A DNA stretch of 6,196 nt from Prolixibacteraceae bacterium (GCA_018399395.1 JAGYOI010000089.1:1-6196); one strand, 5' to 3'; counted from the stretch's first letter, positions 1-6,059 are shown. Notes: generated by a model not told the origin, from the sequence alone. Made by a program: numbers and translations.

Positions 1-227
1 AAAATATAATCGTAATATTCAGCCTGAAACCTGGGTGACAGGTATAGTGTGACCGTGTGCAGGTTGTCAATTTTAATTTTTTCGGCTTTAATGGGATTGT
101 CAAAAAGCACATCTTCTTTTCTGCCGATCATTTCGATGGGATGACCGTGGTTGAGAAGCTTTTGAGCTGCTTTGTATGAATACCTTTCAGGTTTTGTGCT
201 GGCACCAATTATCAATGTTTTCTTCAT
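1..227 (-). CDS. CoA-binding-fold (Rossmann-like) protein, N-terminal part only
   Basis: The reading frame opens with an ATG at 225-227 and stays open for 75 codons to the window edge, so the C-terminus is missing. The N-terminus MKKTLIIGASTKPERYSY has the glycine-containing nucleotide-binding turn (IGAS) and the P-x-R-Y-S pattern that I associate with small CoA_binding_2 (YccU-like) proteins of about 120 residues, which are common in Bacteroidota. A later stretch, TVTLYLSPRFQ, fits the second half of that fold. The family is thought to bind CoA or a related nucleotide in the cytoplasm; no enzymatic role is established. It starts 12 bases after the carB stop on the same strand, so it is very probably the third gene of the carAB transcript. 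No clear Shine-Dalgarno sequence is seen in that gap. Family assignment is fairly secure; a functional link to carbamoyl phosphate is only suggested by position. Confidence 0.8.
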   Translation of the reverse strand, partial: MKKTLIIGASTKPERYSYKAAQKLLNHGHPIEMIGRKEDVLFDNPIKAEKIKIDNLHTVTLYLSPRFQAEYYDYI

Positions 228-239
228 AATCTTTTATTT

Positions 240-3200
240 CTATTTGTATTCATTCCAACTCTTAATCGATAAATCTTCGATGTTGTATTTGCAGAATGAA
301 TAAATAAACGCGCTGGCCACACGCGCATTGGTAATAAGCGGTATGTTAAAATCAATGGCATTACGGCGGATACGGTATCCGTTGCTTAACTCGCGCTTTG
401 TATGATCTTTGGGTATATTAATTACCAGATCAAGTTTCTTTTCTTTAATGTAGTCAATCGTATTGGGTTTACGGTCTTCTTCATCGGGCCAGTAAAGTGT
501 TGTACATTCTATGTTGTTGTCCCTGAAAAAGCGTGCTGTTCCTTCGGTAGCAAATAAGTTAAAGCCTTTATCAACCAACATGCCGGCCGACTTCAGCAAT
601 TCTACTTTTGAGCGGGTTGGCCCCGAGGATATCAGTATGTTCTTTTTAGGTATGTTGTAGCCAACCGATAGCATCGATTTTAGCATTGCTTCGTAGTAAT
701 TGTCTCCAATACAGGCTACTTCTCCGGTTGAGCTCATGTCAACACCCAGTACAGGATCGGCATTCAACAAGCGGTGGAACGAAAACTGCGGGGCCTTAAC
801 CCCTACATGGTCAAGTTCGAATAACGACTTATCAGGCTTTTCGTAAGGAACACCAAGCATTATTTTTGTTGCCAGCTCTATTAAATTGAGTTTCATAACC
901 TTCGATACAAACGGGAAACTTCTCGATGAACGCAGGTTACATTCAATTACTTTAATGTCGTTGTCCTTGGCCAGCAACTGCATGTTGAACGGGCCTGAAA
1001 TTTCAAGCCCTTTGGCTACCTCGCGGGCGATACGTTTAACCCTTCTGATGGTTTCGATGTAAAGCTTTTGCGGGGGGAATACCATGGTGGCATCGCCCGA
1101 GTGTACACCGGCAAATTCAACGTGTTCTGATATGGCATAGGCAATAACTTCGCCTTTATCGGCCACGGCATCAATTTCAATTTCTTTAGCCTGTTCAATA
1201 AATTCAGAAACTACAACGGGATGTTCTTTTGAAACATCAGATGCAAGTTTTAGAAAATTTTCCAGCTGGTCGTGGTTCGATACCACGTTCATTGCAGCCC
1301 CTGATAGAACGTACGATGGGCGTATCAATACAGGGAAGCCAACTTCATCAATAAACTTTTCAATATCTTCAAAAGTAGTCAGCTCATTCCAGCGTGGCTG
1401 GTCAACGCCAATATTATCCAGTAGTGTTGAAAACTTCTGGCGGTCTTCGGCGTTGTCAATTTTTGCAGCCGAAGTGCCTAATATTGGTACATTCTGACTA
1501 TTAAGTTTTGTGGCCAGTGAATTAGGAATTTGTCCGCCGGTTGAAACAATGGTTCCCATTGGCTTTTCTAAATCAACAATATCCATCACCCGCTCAAACG
1601 AAAGTTCATCGAAGTACAGCCGGTCGCAATTGTCGTAATCGGTACTTACGGTTTCGGGGTTGTAGTTAATCATTATGGAGCGGTAACCTTCTTTACGAAC
1701 GGTATTGATGGCATTTACCCCGCACCAGTCGAATTCAACCGATGAGCCTATGCGGTATGCTCCCGAGCCCAGTACAACAACCGCTTTGTTGTCATGCTGA
1801 AAATCAATATCATTTTCGCTTGCATTGTAAGTAACGTATAAATAATTGGTAAGGGCGGGGTATTCGCCTGCAAGGGTGTCAATTTGTTTGATAAACGGAG
1901 TGATTCCTTTGTTCTTCCTGTGTTCGCGTACCAACAGTACCCCGTCCTGCATGTTTTTGCTTTTTGGGTTCAAAACCATTCGGGCGATCTGAAAATCGGA
2001 GAATCCCATTTTTTTTGCCTGAAGTAAAATTTCATCAGGAATGGCATTCAGTTGGTCGTGTTTTATGAGTTCGTTACGCAAATTGTAAATATTTTGCAAT
2101 TTGTGTAGAAACCAACGGTCGATTTTTGTTTTCTGGTAAATATCTTCAACCGTAAAACCACGATGAAAAGCTTCTGCAATGGCAAATATTCTTCTGTCGG
2201 TCGGGTGAATCAGTTCTTCTTCAATAGCATCGATGGTAATTTCTTCGTTATTACCAACAAAACCGTGCATCCCGAGACCAATCATGCGGAGGCCTTTCTG
2301 GATGGCTTCTTCAAAGTTTCGGCCAATCGACATAATTTCACCTACCGATTTCATGGAACTGCCCAACTGTTTTGATACACCGCTGAACTTGCTTAAATCC
2401 CAGCGCGGAATTTTGCAAACCACATAGTCGAGTGCCGGCTCAAAACATGCGGTGGTTACTTTTGTTACCGTATTTTGAAGTTCGTGCAAGCCGTAGCCCA
2501 TACCTAATTTTGCAGCAACAAAAGCCAACGGGTAACCAGTAGCTTTCGATGCCAGTGCCGAAGAGCGGCTAAGGCGGGCGTTTACTTCAATTACACGGTA
2601 ATCTTCGCTGAACGGGTCGAGGGCAAACTGTACGTTGCATTCGCCAACTACGCCAATGCGACGGATAATGCGAATAGAAAGTTCGCGTAATTTATGATAT
2701 TCTTTGTTGGTTAAGGTTTGCGATGGGGCAACAACAATACTTTCGCCGGTATGGATTCCCAGCGGGTCGAAGTTTTCCATGTTACACACGGTAATGCAGT
2801 TGTCGTACTGGTCGCGTACCACTTCGTATTCTACTTCTTTCCAGCCTTTGATTGATTCCTCGATCAAAATTTGTTTTGAGTATGAAAAGGCATTATCAGC
2901 TCTTGTCTCAAGCTCTTCCATGTTGTCGCAAAAGCCCGAGCCCATTCCACCAAGCGTATAAGCGGCACGAATAATAATAGGAAAACCTACTTTTTCAACC
3001 GCGGCTTTTGCTTCAGCCATATTGGCACAAGCGATGCTTTTTGGTGTTTTTACATCAATGCTTTTCAGTATATTGGAGAAAATATCGCGATCTTCGGTGT
3101 CAATAATCGACTGTACCGGTGTACCTACAACTTCGAGGTTGTATTTTTCGAGAATGCCATTTTCGTAAAGCTCAACGCCACAATTAAGTGCAGTTTGCCC

Positions 3201-3476
3201 GCCAAATGCCAATAAAATGCCCTGTGGCTTTTCTTTTTTGATTACCTGCTCGACAAAATAGGCTGTAACCGGAAGAAAATATATTTTATCGGCAATTTCT
3301 TCCGAAGTCTGTATTGTTGCAATATTCGGGTTAATCAGAATGGTTTCAACGCCTTCTTCTTTAAGTGCTTTTAATGCCTGTGATCCCGAGTAATCAAACT
3401 CGCCGGCTTCTCCGATTTTAAGAGCGCCTGAACCCAGAACAATTGCCTTTTTTATATGTGATTTAAATTGTACCAT
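240..3476 (-). CDS. carB: Carbamoyl-phosphate synthase (glutamine-hydrolysing), large subunit
   Basis: CarB makes carbamoyl phosphate from bicarbonate, ammonia passed on from CarA, and two ATP, in the cytoplasm. The 1078 residues match the usual length of about 1070. Two homologous synthetase halves are visible. The carboxyphosphate half begins at residues 12-31 (VLGSGALKIGEAGEFDYSG) and carries the ATP-grasp motif EVNARLSRSSALASKATGYP near 297-316. The carbamate half begins near 567 (VVLGSGAYRIGSSVEFDWCG) and has ECNLRSSRSFPFVSK at 845-859. The oligomerisation region lies between them, and a methylglyoxal-synthase-like allosteric domain spans about 940-1078. The motif wording (EVNAR and ECNLR rather than EMNPR and EVNPR) and the C-terminal domain resemble eukaryotic CPS more than E. 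coli CarB, judged from memory. All expected regions are present, with no frameshift. It starts 39 bases after the carA stop and is probably cotranscribed with it. Confidence 0.98.
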   Translation of the reverse strand: MVQFKSHIKKAIVLGSGALKIGEAGEFDYSGSQALKALKEEGVETILINPNIATIQTSEEIADKIYFLPVTAYFVEQVIKKEKPQGILLAFGGQTALNCGVELYENGILEKYNLEVVGTPVQSIIDTEDRDIFSNILKSIDVKTPKSIACANMAEAKAAVEKVGFPIIIRAAYTLGGMGSGFCDNMEELETRADNAFSYSKQILIEESIKGWKEVEYEVVRDQYDNCITVCNMENFDPLGIHTGESIVVAPSQTLTNKEYHKLRELSIRIIRRIGVVGECNVQFALDPFSEDYRVIEVNARLSRSSALASKATGYPLAFVAAKLGMGYGLHELQNTVTKVTTACFEPALDYVVCKIPRWDLSKFSGVSKQLGSSMKSVGEIMSIGRNFEEAIQKGLRMIGLGMHGFVGNNEEITIDAIEEELIHPTDRRIFAIAEAFHRGFTVEDIYQKTKIDRWFLHKLQNIYNLRNELIKHDQLNAIPDEILLQAKKMGFSDFQIARMVLNPKSKNMQDGVLLVREHRKNKGITPFIKQIDTLAGEYPALTNYLYVTYNASENDIDFQHDNKAVVVLGSGAYRIGSSVEFDWCGVNAINTVRKEGYRSIMINYNPETVSTDYDNCDRLYFDELSFERVMDIVDLEKPMGTIVSTGGQIPNSLATKLNSQNVPILGTSAAKIDNAEDRQKFSTLLDNIGVDQPRWNELTTFEDIEKFIDEVGFPVLIRPSYVLSGAAMNVVSNHDQLENFLKLASDVSKEHPVVVSEFIEQAKEIEIDAVADKGEVIAYAISEHVEFAGVHSGDATMVFPPQKLYIETIRRVKRIAREVAKGLEISGPFNMQLLAKDNDIKVIECNLRSSRSFPFVSKVMKLNLIELATKIMLGVPYEKPDKSLFELDHVGVKAPQFSFHRLLNADPVLGVDMSSTGEVACIGDNYYEAMLKSMLSVGYNIPKKNILISSGPTRSKVELLKSAGMLVDKGFNLFATEGTARFFRDNNIECTTLYWPDEEDRKPNTIDYIKEKKLDLVINIPKDHTKRELSNGYRIRRNAIDFNIPLITNARVASAFIYSFCKYNIEDLSIKSWNEYK

Positions 3477-3515
3477 TTTTCAATGCTTTATGCCTTGTTT
3501 GTTTTGTTGCTTATG

Positions 3516-4598
3516 TTATTTGCTCTTTTTAATGTTCTCCATGAAATCATCAAACAGGAATTCGGTATCAACCGGTCCACTTGCAGCTTCGGGATGAAAC
3601 TGTGTTGAGAAAAACGGTTTTGTTTTGTGCCTGATACCTTCGTTCGATTTATCGTTTACATTAACGAACAATGGTTCCCATTCACCTGATAGGGTCTCGT
3701 TATCGATTGCGTATCCATGGTTTTGGGATGTGATAAAACAACGGTTGGTGCCGTTGAGCAGCACAGGCTGGTTGTGGCTGCGATGACCGTATTTCATTTT
3801 GTATGTTTGGGCTCCTGAGGCACGGGCAAGTAGTTGGTTTCCCAAACATATTCCCATGATGGGCTTGCTGTCATCAAGTGCTTTGCTCAAATAATTAACA
3901 GTTTGGTCGCACATGGCCGGGTCGCCCGGGCCATTCGATATGAAAAGCCCGTCGTATTCTTCGTTAGAATAATCGTAATCCCATGGAACCCTTTTAACGG
4001 TAGCTCCACGGTTTATCAAACAACGAATTATATTGTTTTTCGTTCCGCAATCAACCAACAAAACTTTATATTCTCCGTTACCATAAGTTTGCGGTTCGGA
4101 TATACTGGCCCTTGCAACCAGATTCTCAAGGTTGGGGTCGTAAAATTCAACCGGTTCATCTTCAAACTCAATCTTTCCCAGCATCGACCCTTTTTCACGA
4201 AGCATTTTGGTTAATGCTCGTGTGTCGATGTCGAATAACCCGGGAACATCATTCTCTTTAAGCCATTGGCCAAGGCTTTTTCCGGCATTCCAATGACTGT
4301 ATTCAACCGAATAGTCAGAAATAATAAGCGCTGAAGCATGAATTTTGTCCGACTCAAAAAAATCATGCACACCATCAGTCTCCGAGTCGTTTGGTACCCC
4401 ATAATTTCCAATCATAGGAAAAGTAGATACTAAAATCTGTCCGATATATGAGGGGTCGGTCAAACTTTCAGGATACCCTACCATAGCCGTGTAGAATACA
4501 ACTTCTCCGGCTATCGATTTCTCACTGCCAAACGATTTCCCGATAAACTCGGTACCGTCTTCCAGAATTAATTTTGCTTTCTTCAAGGTTGATAACAT
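3516..4598 (-). CDS. carA: Carbamoyl-phosphate synthase, small (glutamine amidotransferase) subunit
   Basis: CarA hydrolyses glutamine and channels ammonia to CarB. The N-terminal domain that contacts CarB covers roughly residues 8-150 (LILEDGTEFIGKSFG, then EVVFYTAMVGYPESLTDPSY). The class I glutamine amidotransferase domain starts near 178 (VLLVDCGTKNNIIR). It has the oxyanion-strand motif NGPGDP at 222-227, the nucleophile elbow GICLGNQ with Cys251, the NHGYAID motif at 293-299, and QFHPEAASGP with His335 and Glu337 completing the triad. The length of 360 residues is slightly below the 370-380 of many bacterial CarA proteins but nothing appears lost. The C-terminal half (QPVL, SQNHGYAID, LFVNVND, DTEFLFD) looks much like the same region of eukaryotic CPS, but here the catalytic cysteine is kept. 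The first gene of the leftward operon, it is preceded by a terminator-like hairpin and diverges from argR. Confidence 0.98.
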   Translation of the reverse strand: MLSTLKKAKLILEDGTEFIGKSFGSEKSIAGEVVFYTAMVGYPESLTDPSYIGQILVSTFPMIGNYGVPNDSETDGVHDFFESDKIHASALIISDYSVEYSHWNAGKSLGQWLKENDVPGLFDIDTRALTKMLREKGSMLGKIEFEDEPVEFYDPNLENLVARASISEPQTYGNGEYKVLLVDCGTKNNIIRCLINRGATVKRVPWDYDYSNEEYDGLFISNGPGDPAMCDQTVNYLSKALDDSKPIMGICLGNQLLARASGAQTYKMKYGHRSHNQPVLLNGTNRCFITSQNHGYAIDNETLSGEWEPLFVNVNDKSNEGIRHKTKPFFSTQFHPEAASGPVDTEFLFDDFMENIKKSK

Positions 4599-4654
4599 TT
4601 AAAAACATTTATATAAAAAAAATGCGCCTTGCTGCTTATGACAGCCAAACGCAT
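4583..4654 (-). CDS. Possible 23-residue leader peptide overlapping the carA start
   Basis: On the carA strand an ATG at 4652-4654 opens a 23-codon frame, MRLAVISSKAHFF then YINVFKCYQP, ending in TGA at 4583-4585. This is 16 bases inside carA and in a different frame. The start codon lies in the first arm of the hairpin at 4619-4657, so a ribosome beginning here would disrupt the hairpin and end close to the carA start. That geometry suggests a leader peptide whose translation controls read-through and may couple to carA translation. It has no run of arginine codons (a single CGT as codon 2), so classic arginine-codon attenuation is not indicated. No clear ribosome binding site precedes it. 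Such a short frame could be chance. Confidence 0.3.
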   Translation of the reverse strand: MRLAVISSKAHFFYINVFKCYQP

Positions 4655-4657
4655 TTT
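4615..4657 (-). terminator. Terminator-like hairpin with T-run in the carA leader (candidate attenuator)
   Basis: Read on the carA strand, AAAATGCG (4657-4650) pairs perfectly with CGCATTTT (4626-4619). An inner helix, GCTG with CAGC, extends by TT-AA pairs around a one-base bulge and is closed by a seven-base loop (TCATAAG). The second arm runs straight into T residues, giving eight consecutive T at 4622-4615. This is the form of an intrinsic terminator pointing toward carA. It lies only 17 bases before the carA ATG and has no gene upstream of it on that strand, so it more likely acts as an attenuator than as an end-of-operon terminator. The opposite strand lacks an equally good T-run. Confidence 0.65.
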
Positions 4658-4679
4658 GTTTCAATTCTTTTATATTGAT

Positions 4680-4709
4680 GAATTATAACCACTTCTTATT
4701 TTAAATCAA
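4680..4709 (-). promoter_or_regulatory. Candidate carA promoter
   Basis: On the carA strand TTG (4709-4707) is followed by a 19-base spacer and TATAATTC (4687-4680). The spacing equals that of the argR promoter, and the first half of the -7 element fits the Bacteroidota form TAnnTTTG, but the second half does not. It would also read as TTGATT-N16-TATAAT, close to a general sigma-70 promoter. Transcription would begin near 4673, giving a leader of about 75 bases that consists almost wholly of the hairpin. A second candidate -7 element, TATTTTTG at 4731-4724, matches the consensus fully but has no TTG at the right distance upstream. Confidence 0.35.
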
Positions 4710-4753
4710 AAGTTAAACTGCGACAAAAATAATAAACTTTCTTGAAAAATAAC

Positions 4754-4783
4754 TTGGTTTGTATAAATAAATGAATAAGTTTG
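4754..4783 (+). promoter_or_regulatory. argR promoter, Bacteroidota type
   Basis: TTG at 4754-4756, a 19-base spacer, then TAAGTTTG at 4776-4783 followed by C match the primary sigma (RpoD/ABfA-type) promoter form of Bacteroidota, TTG-N17-23-TAnnTTTG, with no mismatch. Transcription should begin around 4788-4791, giving a very short 5' leader of about 25 bases before the argR ATG. The -7 element lies inside the upstream ARG box and the second ARG box covers the expected start site, so ArgR bound here should block RNA polymerase. Confidence 0.7.
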
Positions 4784-4787
4784 CACT
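4770..4787 (+). promoter_or_regulatory. ARG box 1 (ArgR operator, degenerate right half)
   Basis: The 18 bases AATGAATAAGTTTGCACT agree with ARG box 2 at 14 of 18 positions. The left half-site TGAAT (4772-4776) is intact; the right half reads TTGCA instead of ATTCA. The differing bases are largely those that form the TTTG of the overlapping -7 promoter element. The site is separated from box 2 by exactly three bases, so the centres lie 21 bases (two helical turns) apart, the arrangement known for E. coli ArgR hexamer operators. Confidence 0.65.
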
Positions 4788-4790
4788 GTA

Positions 4791-4808
4791 AATGAATATT
4801 TATTCACT
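4791..4808 (+). promoter_or_regulatory. ARG box 2 (ArgR operator, near-consensus)
   Basis: AATGAATATTTATTCACT contains the inverted arms TGAAT (4793-4797) and ATTCA (4802-4806) around an AT-only four-base centre. This fits the ARG box consensus of E. coli and related ArgR/AhrC regulators. It lies just downstream of the predicted argR promoter, at the transcription start, and ends five bases before the argR ATG. Autoregulation of argR is the simplest reading. Control of the divergent carA promoter, about 85-125 bases away, is possible but not shown. Confidence 0.8.
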
Positions 4809-4813
4809 TTTGA

Positions 4814-5296
4814 ATGAAAGCACGTTTAGAGAGACAAGTTGCAATACGCAGGATTGTTACTGAAAATAAAGTAACAGGACAGGAACAATTGCTTATGTTA
4901 TTAAAACATGAAGGATTTGATATGACCCAGGCAACCTTGTCAAGAGATTTGAAAGCATTGAAAATTGCTAAGAGTCCCGACCCGCAGGGGAAATATGTAT
5001 ATGTATTGCCGGGAGGGGCTTCTGGTAAGGAAAATTCATCTCAATCGGGTGTCAATTTTTTGGCCGACGGATTTTTGTCCATCGATTTTTCGTTGAATAT
5101 GGCTGTCATTAAAACCAAACCGGCTTATGCCAGTAGTATAGCTGCAATTATCGACTCGGCAAATCCGTATGAGTTTTTGGGTACCATTGCCGGCGACGAT
5201 ACTATTTTTATGGTAATGAGAGAAGGCGTTGAACGAACCGATGTTTTTACTTTTTTAGAGAACGTGATGCCAAATTTAAAAGGACGTTTGATTTAG
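4814..5296 (+). CDS. argR: Arginine repressor ArgR
   Basis: ArgR is a hexameric DNA-binding regulator that uses arginine as corepressor. The 160-residue length is typical. The N-terminal winged helix-turn-helix spans about residues 5-65 and contains the recognition-helix signature TQATLSRDLKAL (38-49), with Ser43 and Arg44 at the DNA-contact positions known for the family. A serine- and glycine-rich linker (about 67-80) leads to the C-terminal oligomerisation and arginine-binding domain, which ends in GTIAGDDTIFMVMRE (123-137). The Asp128-Asp129 pair there corresponds to the arginine-contacting aspartates of E. coli ArgR. The ATG at 4814 is fixed by an in-frame TGA immediately before it (4811-4813). 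The gene is followed after 13 bases by the GNAT gene, so the two likely share a transcript under autoregulation through the ARG boxes. Confidence 0.96.
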   Translation: MKARLERQVAIRRIVTENKVTGQEQLLMLLKHEGFDMTQATLSRDLKALKIAKSPDPQGKYVYVLPGGASGKENSSQSGVNFLADGFLSIDFSLNMAVIKTKPAYASSIAAIIDSANPYEFLGTIAGDDTIFMVMREGVERTDVFTFLENVMPNLKGRLI

Positions 5297-5298
5297 TC

Positions 5299-5305
5299 AG
5301 GGGAG
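5299..5305 (+). promoter_or_regulatory. Shine-Dalgarno-like sequence of the GNAT gene
   Basis: AGGGGAG lies four bases before the ATG at 5310. Purine-rich sites this close to the anti-Shine-Dalgarno complement are not the rule in Bacteroidota, and the other genes here lack one. It supports the chosen start and independent translation of the second gene of the argR transcript, although the spacing is a little short. Confidence 0.5.
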
Positions 5306-5309
5306 TAGA

Positions 5310-6059
5310 ATGGAGAAAAAGTATAAAATAACAGTTGAAGTTGCAACCAGTGAGCATGTTAAGTATGTTTCTGAAATTAACGATACCATACAACATGCTT
5401 CTGAGGAAAGGGGGACCGGTATTGCACGCCGGACTGACGATTATATTACATCGAAGATGAATGAAGGTAAAGCTGTGATTGCCCTCGACGGTGATACCTT
5501 TGCCGGATTCTGTTATATTGAATCGTGGAGCCACAATAAGTTTGTGGCAAATTCTGGTTTAATTGTGGCTAAGCAATTCCGTGGAATAGGGCTTGCAAAG
5601 CGAATCAAGGAAAAGGCTTTTGAGCTTTCGAGAGAAAAATTTCCGGAAGCGAAAATATTTGGACTTACAACTGGTCTGGCGGTAATGAAAATAAATTCAG
5701 AACTTGGTTACAAACCGGTAACTTTTTCTGAATTAACCGACGACCAGGCGTTTTGGAAAGGGTGCCAGAGTTGTGTGAATTACGATATACTCATGCGTAC
5801 CCAACGTTCTAAGTGTTTGTGTACAGCTATGTTGTTCGACCCCAAGTGGGAAGAAAAACAAAATAGACAGCAAAAGACTGAAGGAAAAACCATTTCTTTC
5901 AAAAAGTGGTTAAAAAGAAATAATTCAAAAGAGGAAGAAATTATTCCGCTTAAATCGAAATTGAAAAGGGTGATGAGTATTAACGCCATAAGTTCTTTAT
6001 TTCGAAATAATAACGAAACTTATGTAGAAACAATAACAGTTAGAAACAATAACAGTTAG
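5310..6059 (+). CDS. GNAT-family acyltransferase, candidate N-acylglutamate synthase of arginine biosynthesis
   Basis: The 249-residue protein has one GNAT domain at about residues 7-165. The acyl-CoA pyrophosphate loop is QFRGIGLA at 89-96 (Q-x-x-G-x-G), preceded by the strand NSGLIVA, and the late motif MKINSELGYKPV (126-137) is typical of GNAT enzymes. It has no amino-acid-kinase domain, unlike classical ArgA. By position (argR, then this gene) and sequence feel it matches the Bacteroides gene next to argR and argG (BT3761 in B. thetaiotaomicron), which I recall was proposed from mutant fitness data to be an N-succinylglutamate synthase. It would transfer an acyl group from acetyl- or succinyl-CoA to glutamate; which CoA is used cannot be read here. 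Residues 152-171 hold four cysteines (CQSC and CLC). Residues about 179-249 form a lysine-, asparagine- and glutamate-rich tail, probably disordered, that ends within a DNA repeat. Domain call is sure; substrate is inference. Confidence 0.85.
   Translation: MEKKYKITVEVATSEHVKYVSEINDTIQHASEERGTGIARRTDDYITSKMNEGKAVIALDGDTFAGFCYIESWSHNKFVANSGLIVAKQFRGIGLAKRIKEKAFELSREKFPEAKIFGLTTGLAVMKINSELGYKPVTFSELTDDQAFWKGCQSCVNYDILMRTQRSKCLCTAMLFDPKWEEKQNRQQKTEGKTISFKKWLKRNNSKEEEIIPLKSKLKRVMSINAISSLFRNNNETYVETITVRNNNS
6025..6056 (+). repeat. Exact 16-base tandem duplication at the 3' end of the GNAT gene
   Basis: TAGAAACAATAACAGT occurs twice in direct succession (6025-6040 and 6041-6056), followed by a degenerate continuation (TAGAAATAAACAATAA). 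Sixteen is not a multiple of three, so the second copy is read in another frame and ends the protein as RNNNS at TAG 6057-6059. With a single copy the frame would continue to RNKQ and stop at a TAA after the repeat. The likely origin is replication slippage. Confidence 0.9.

Noticed and set aside
2163..2961. Several 64-85 codon plus-strand frames within carB
   Set aside because: All are antisense to conserved CarB coding sequence and encode no recognisable protein.
3834..4214. 126-codon open frame on the plus strand inside carA
   Set aside because: It is antisense to the catalytic half of a clear carA, and its translation shows no recognisable domain; it is a by-product of the carA codons.
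4679..4692. Possible third ARG half-site (TGAAT near 4679-4683)
   Set aside because: Only one arm is present; the expected ATTCA partner at the right spacing is absent.
4724..4731. Second candidate -7 element for carA (TATTTTTG on the minus strand)
   Set aside because: It matches TAnnTTTG, but no TTG lies 17-23 bases upstream and the region is AT-rich, so a chance match is likely; kept only as an alternative in the promoter entry.
4792..4863. Upstream out-of-frame ATG giving a 23-codon frame overlapping argR
   Set aside because: Its ATG lies within ARG box 2 and the frame runs through argR in another phase; the operator explains the sequence and the peptide has no sign of being coding.
5247..5534. 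95-codon minus-strand open frame across the argR-GNAT junction
   Set aside because: It overlaps two well-supported genes on the other strand, has no recognisable motif and no promoter or ribosome site.
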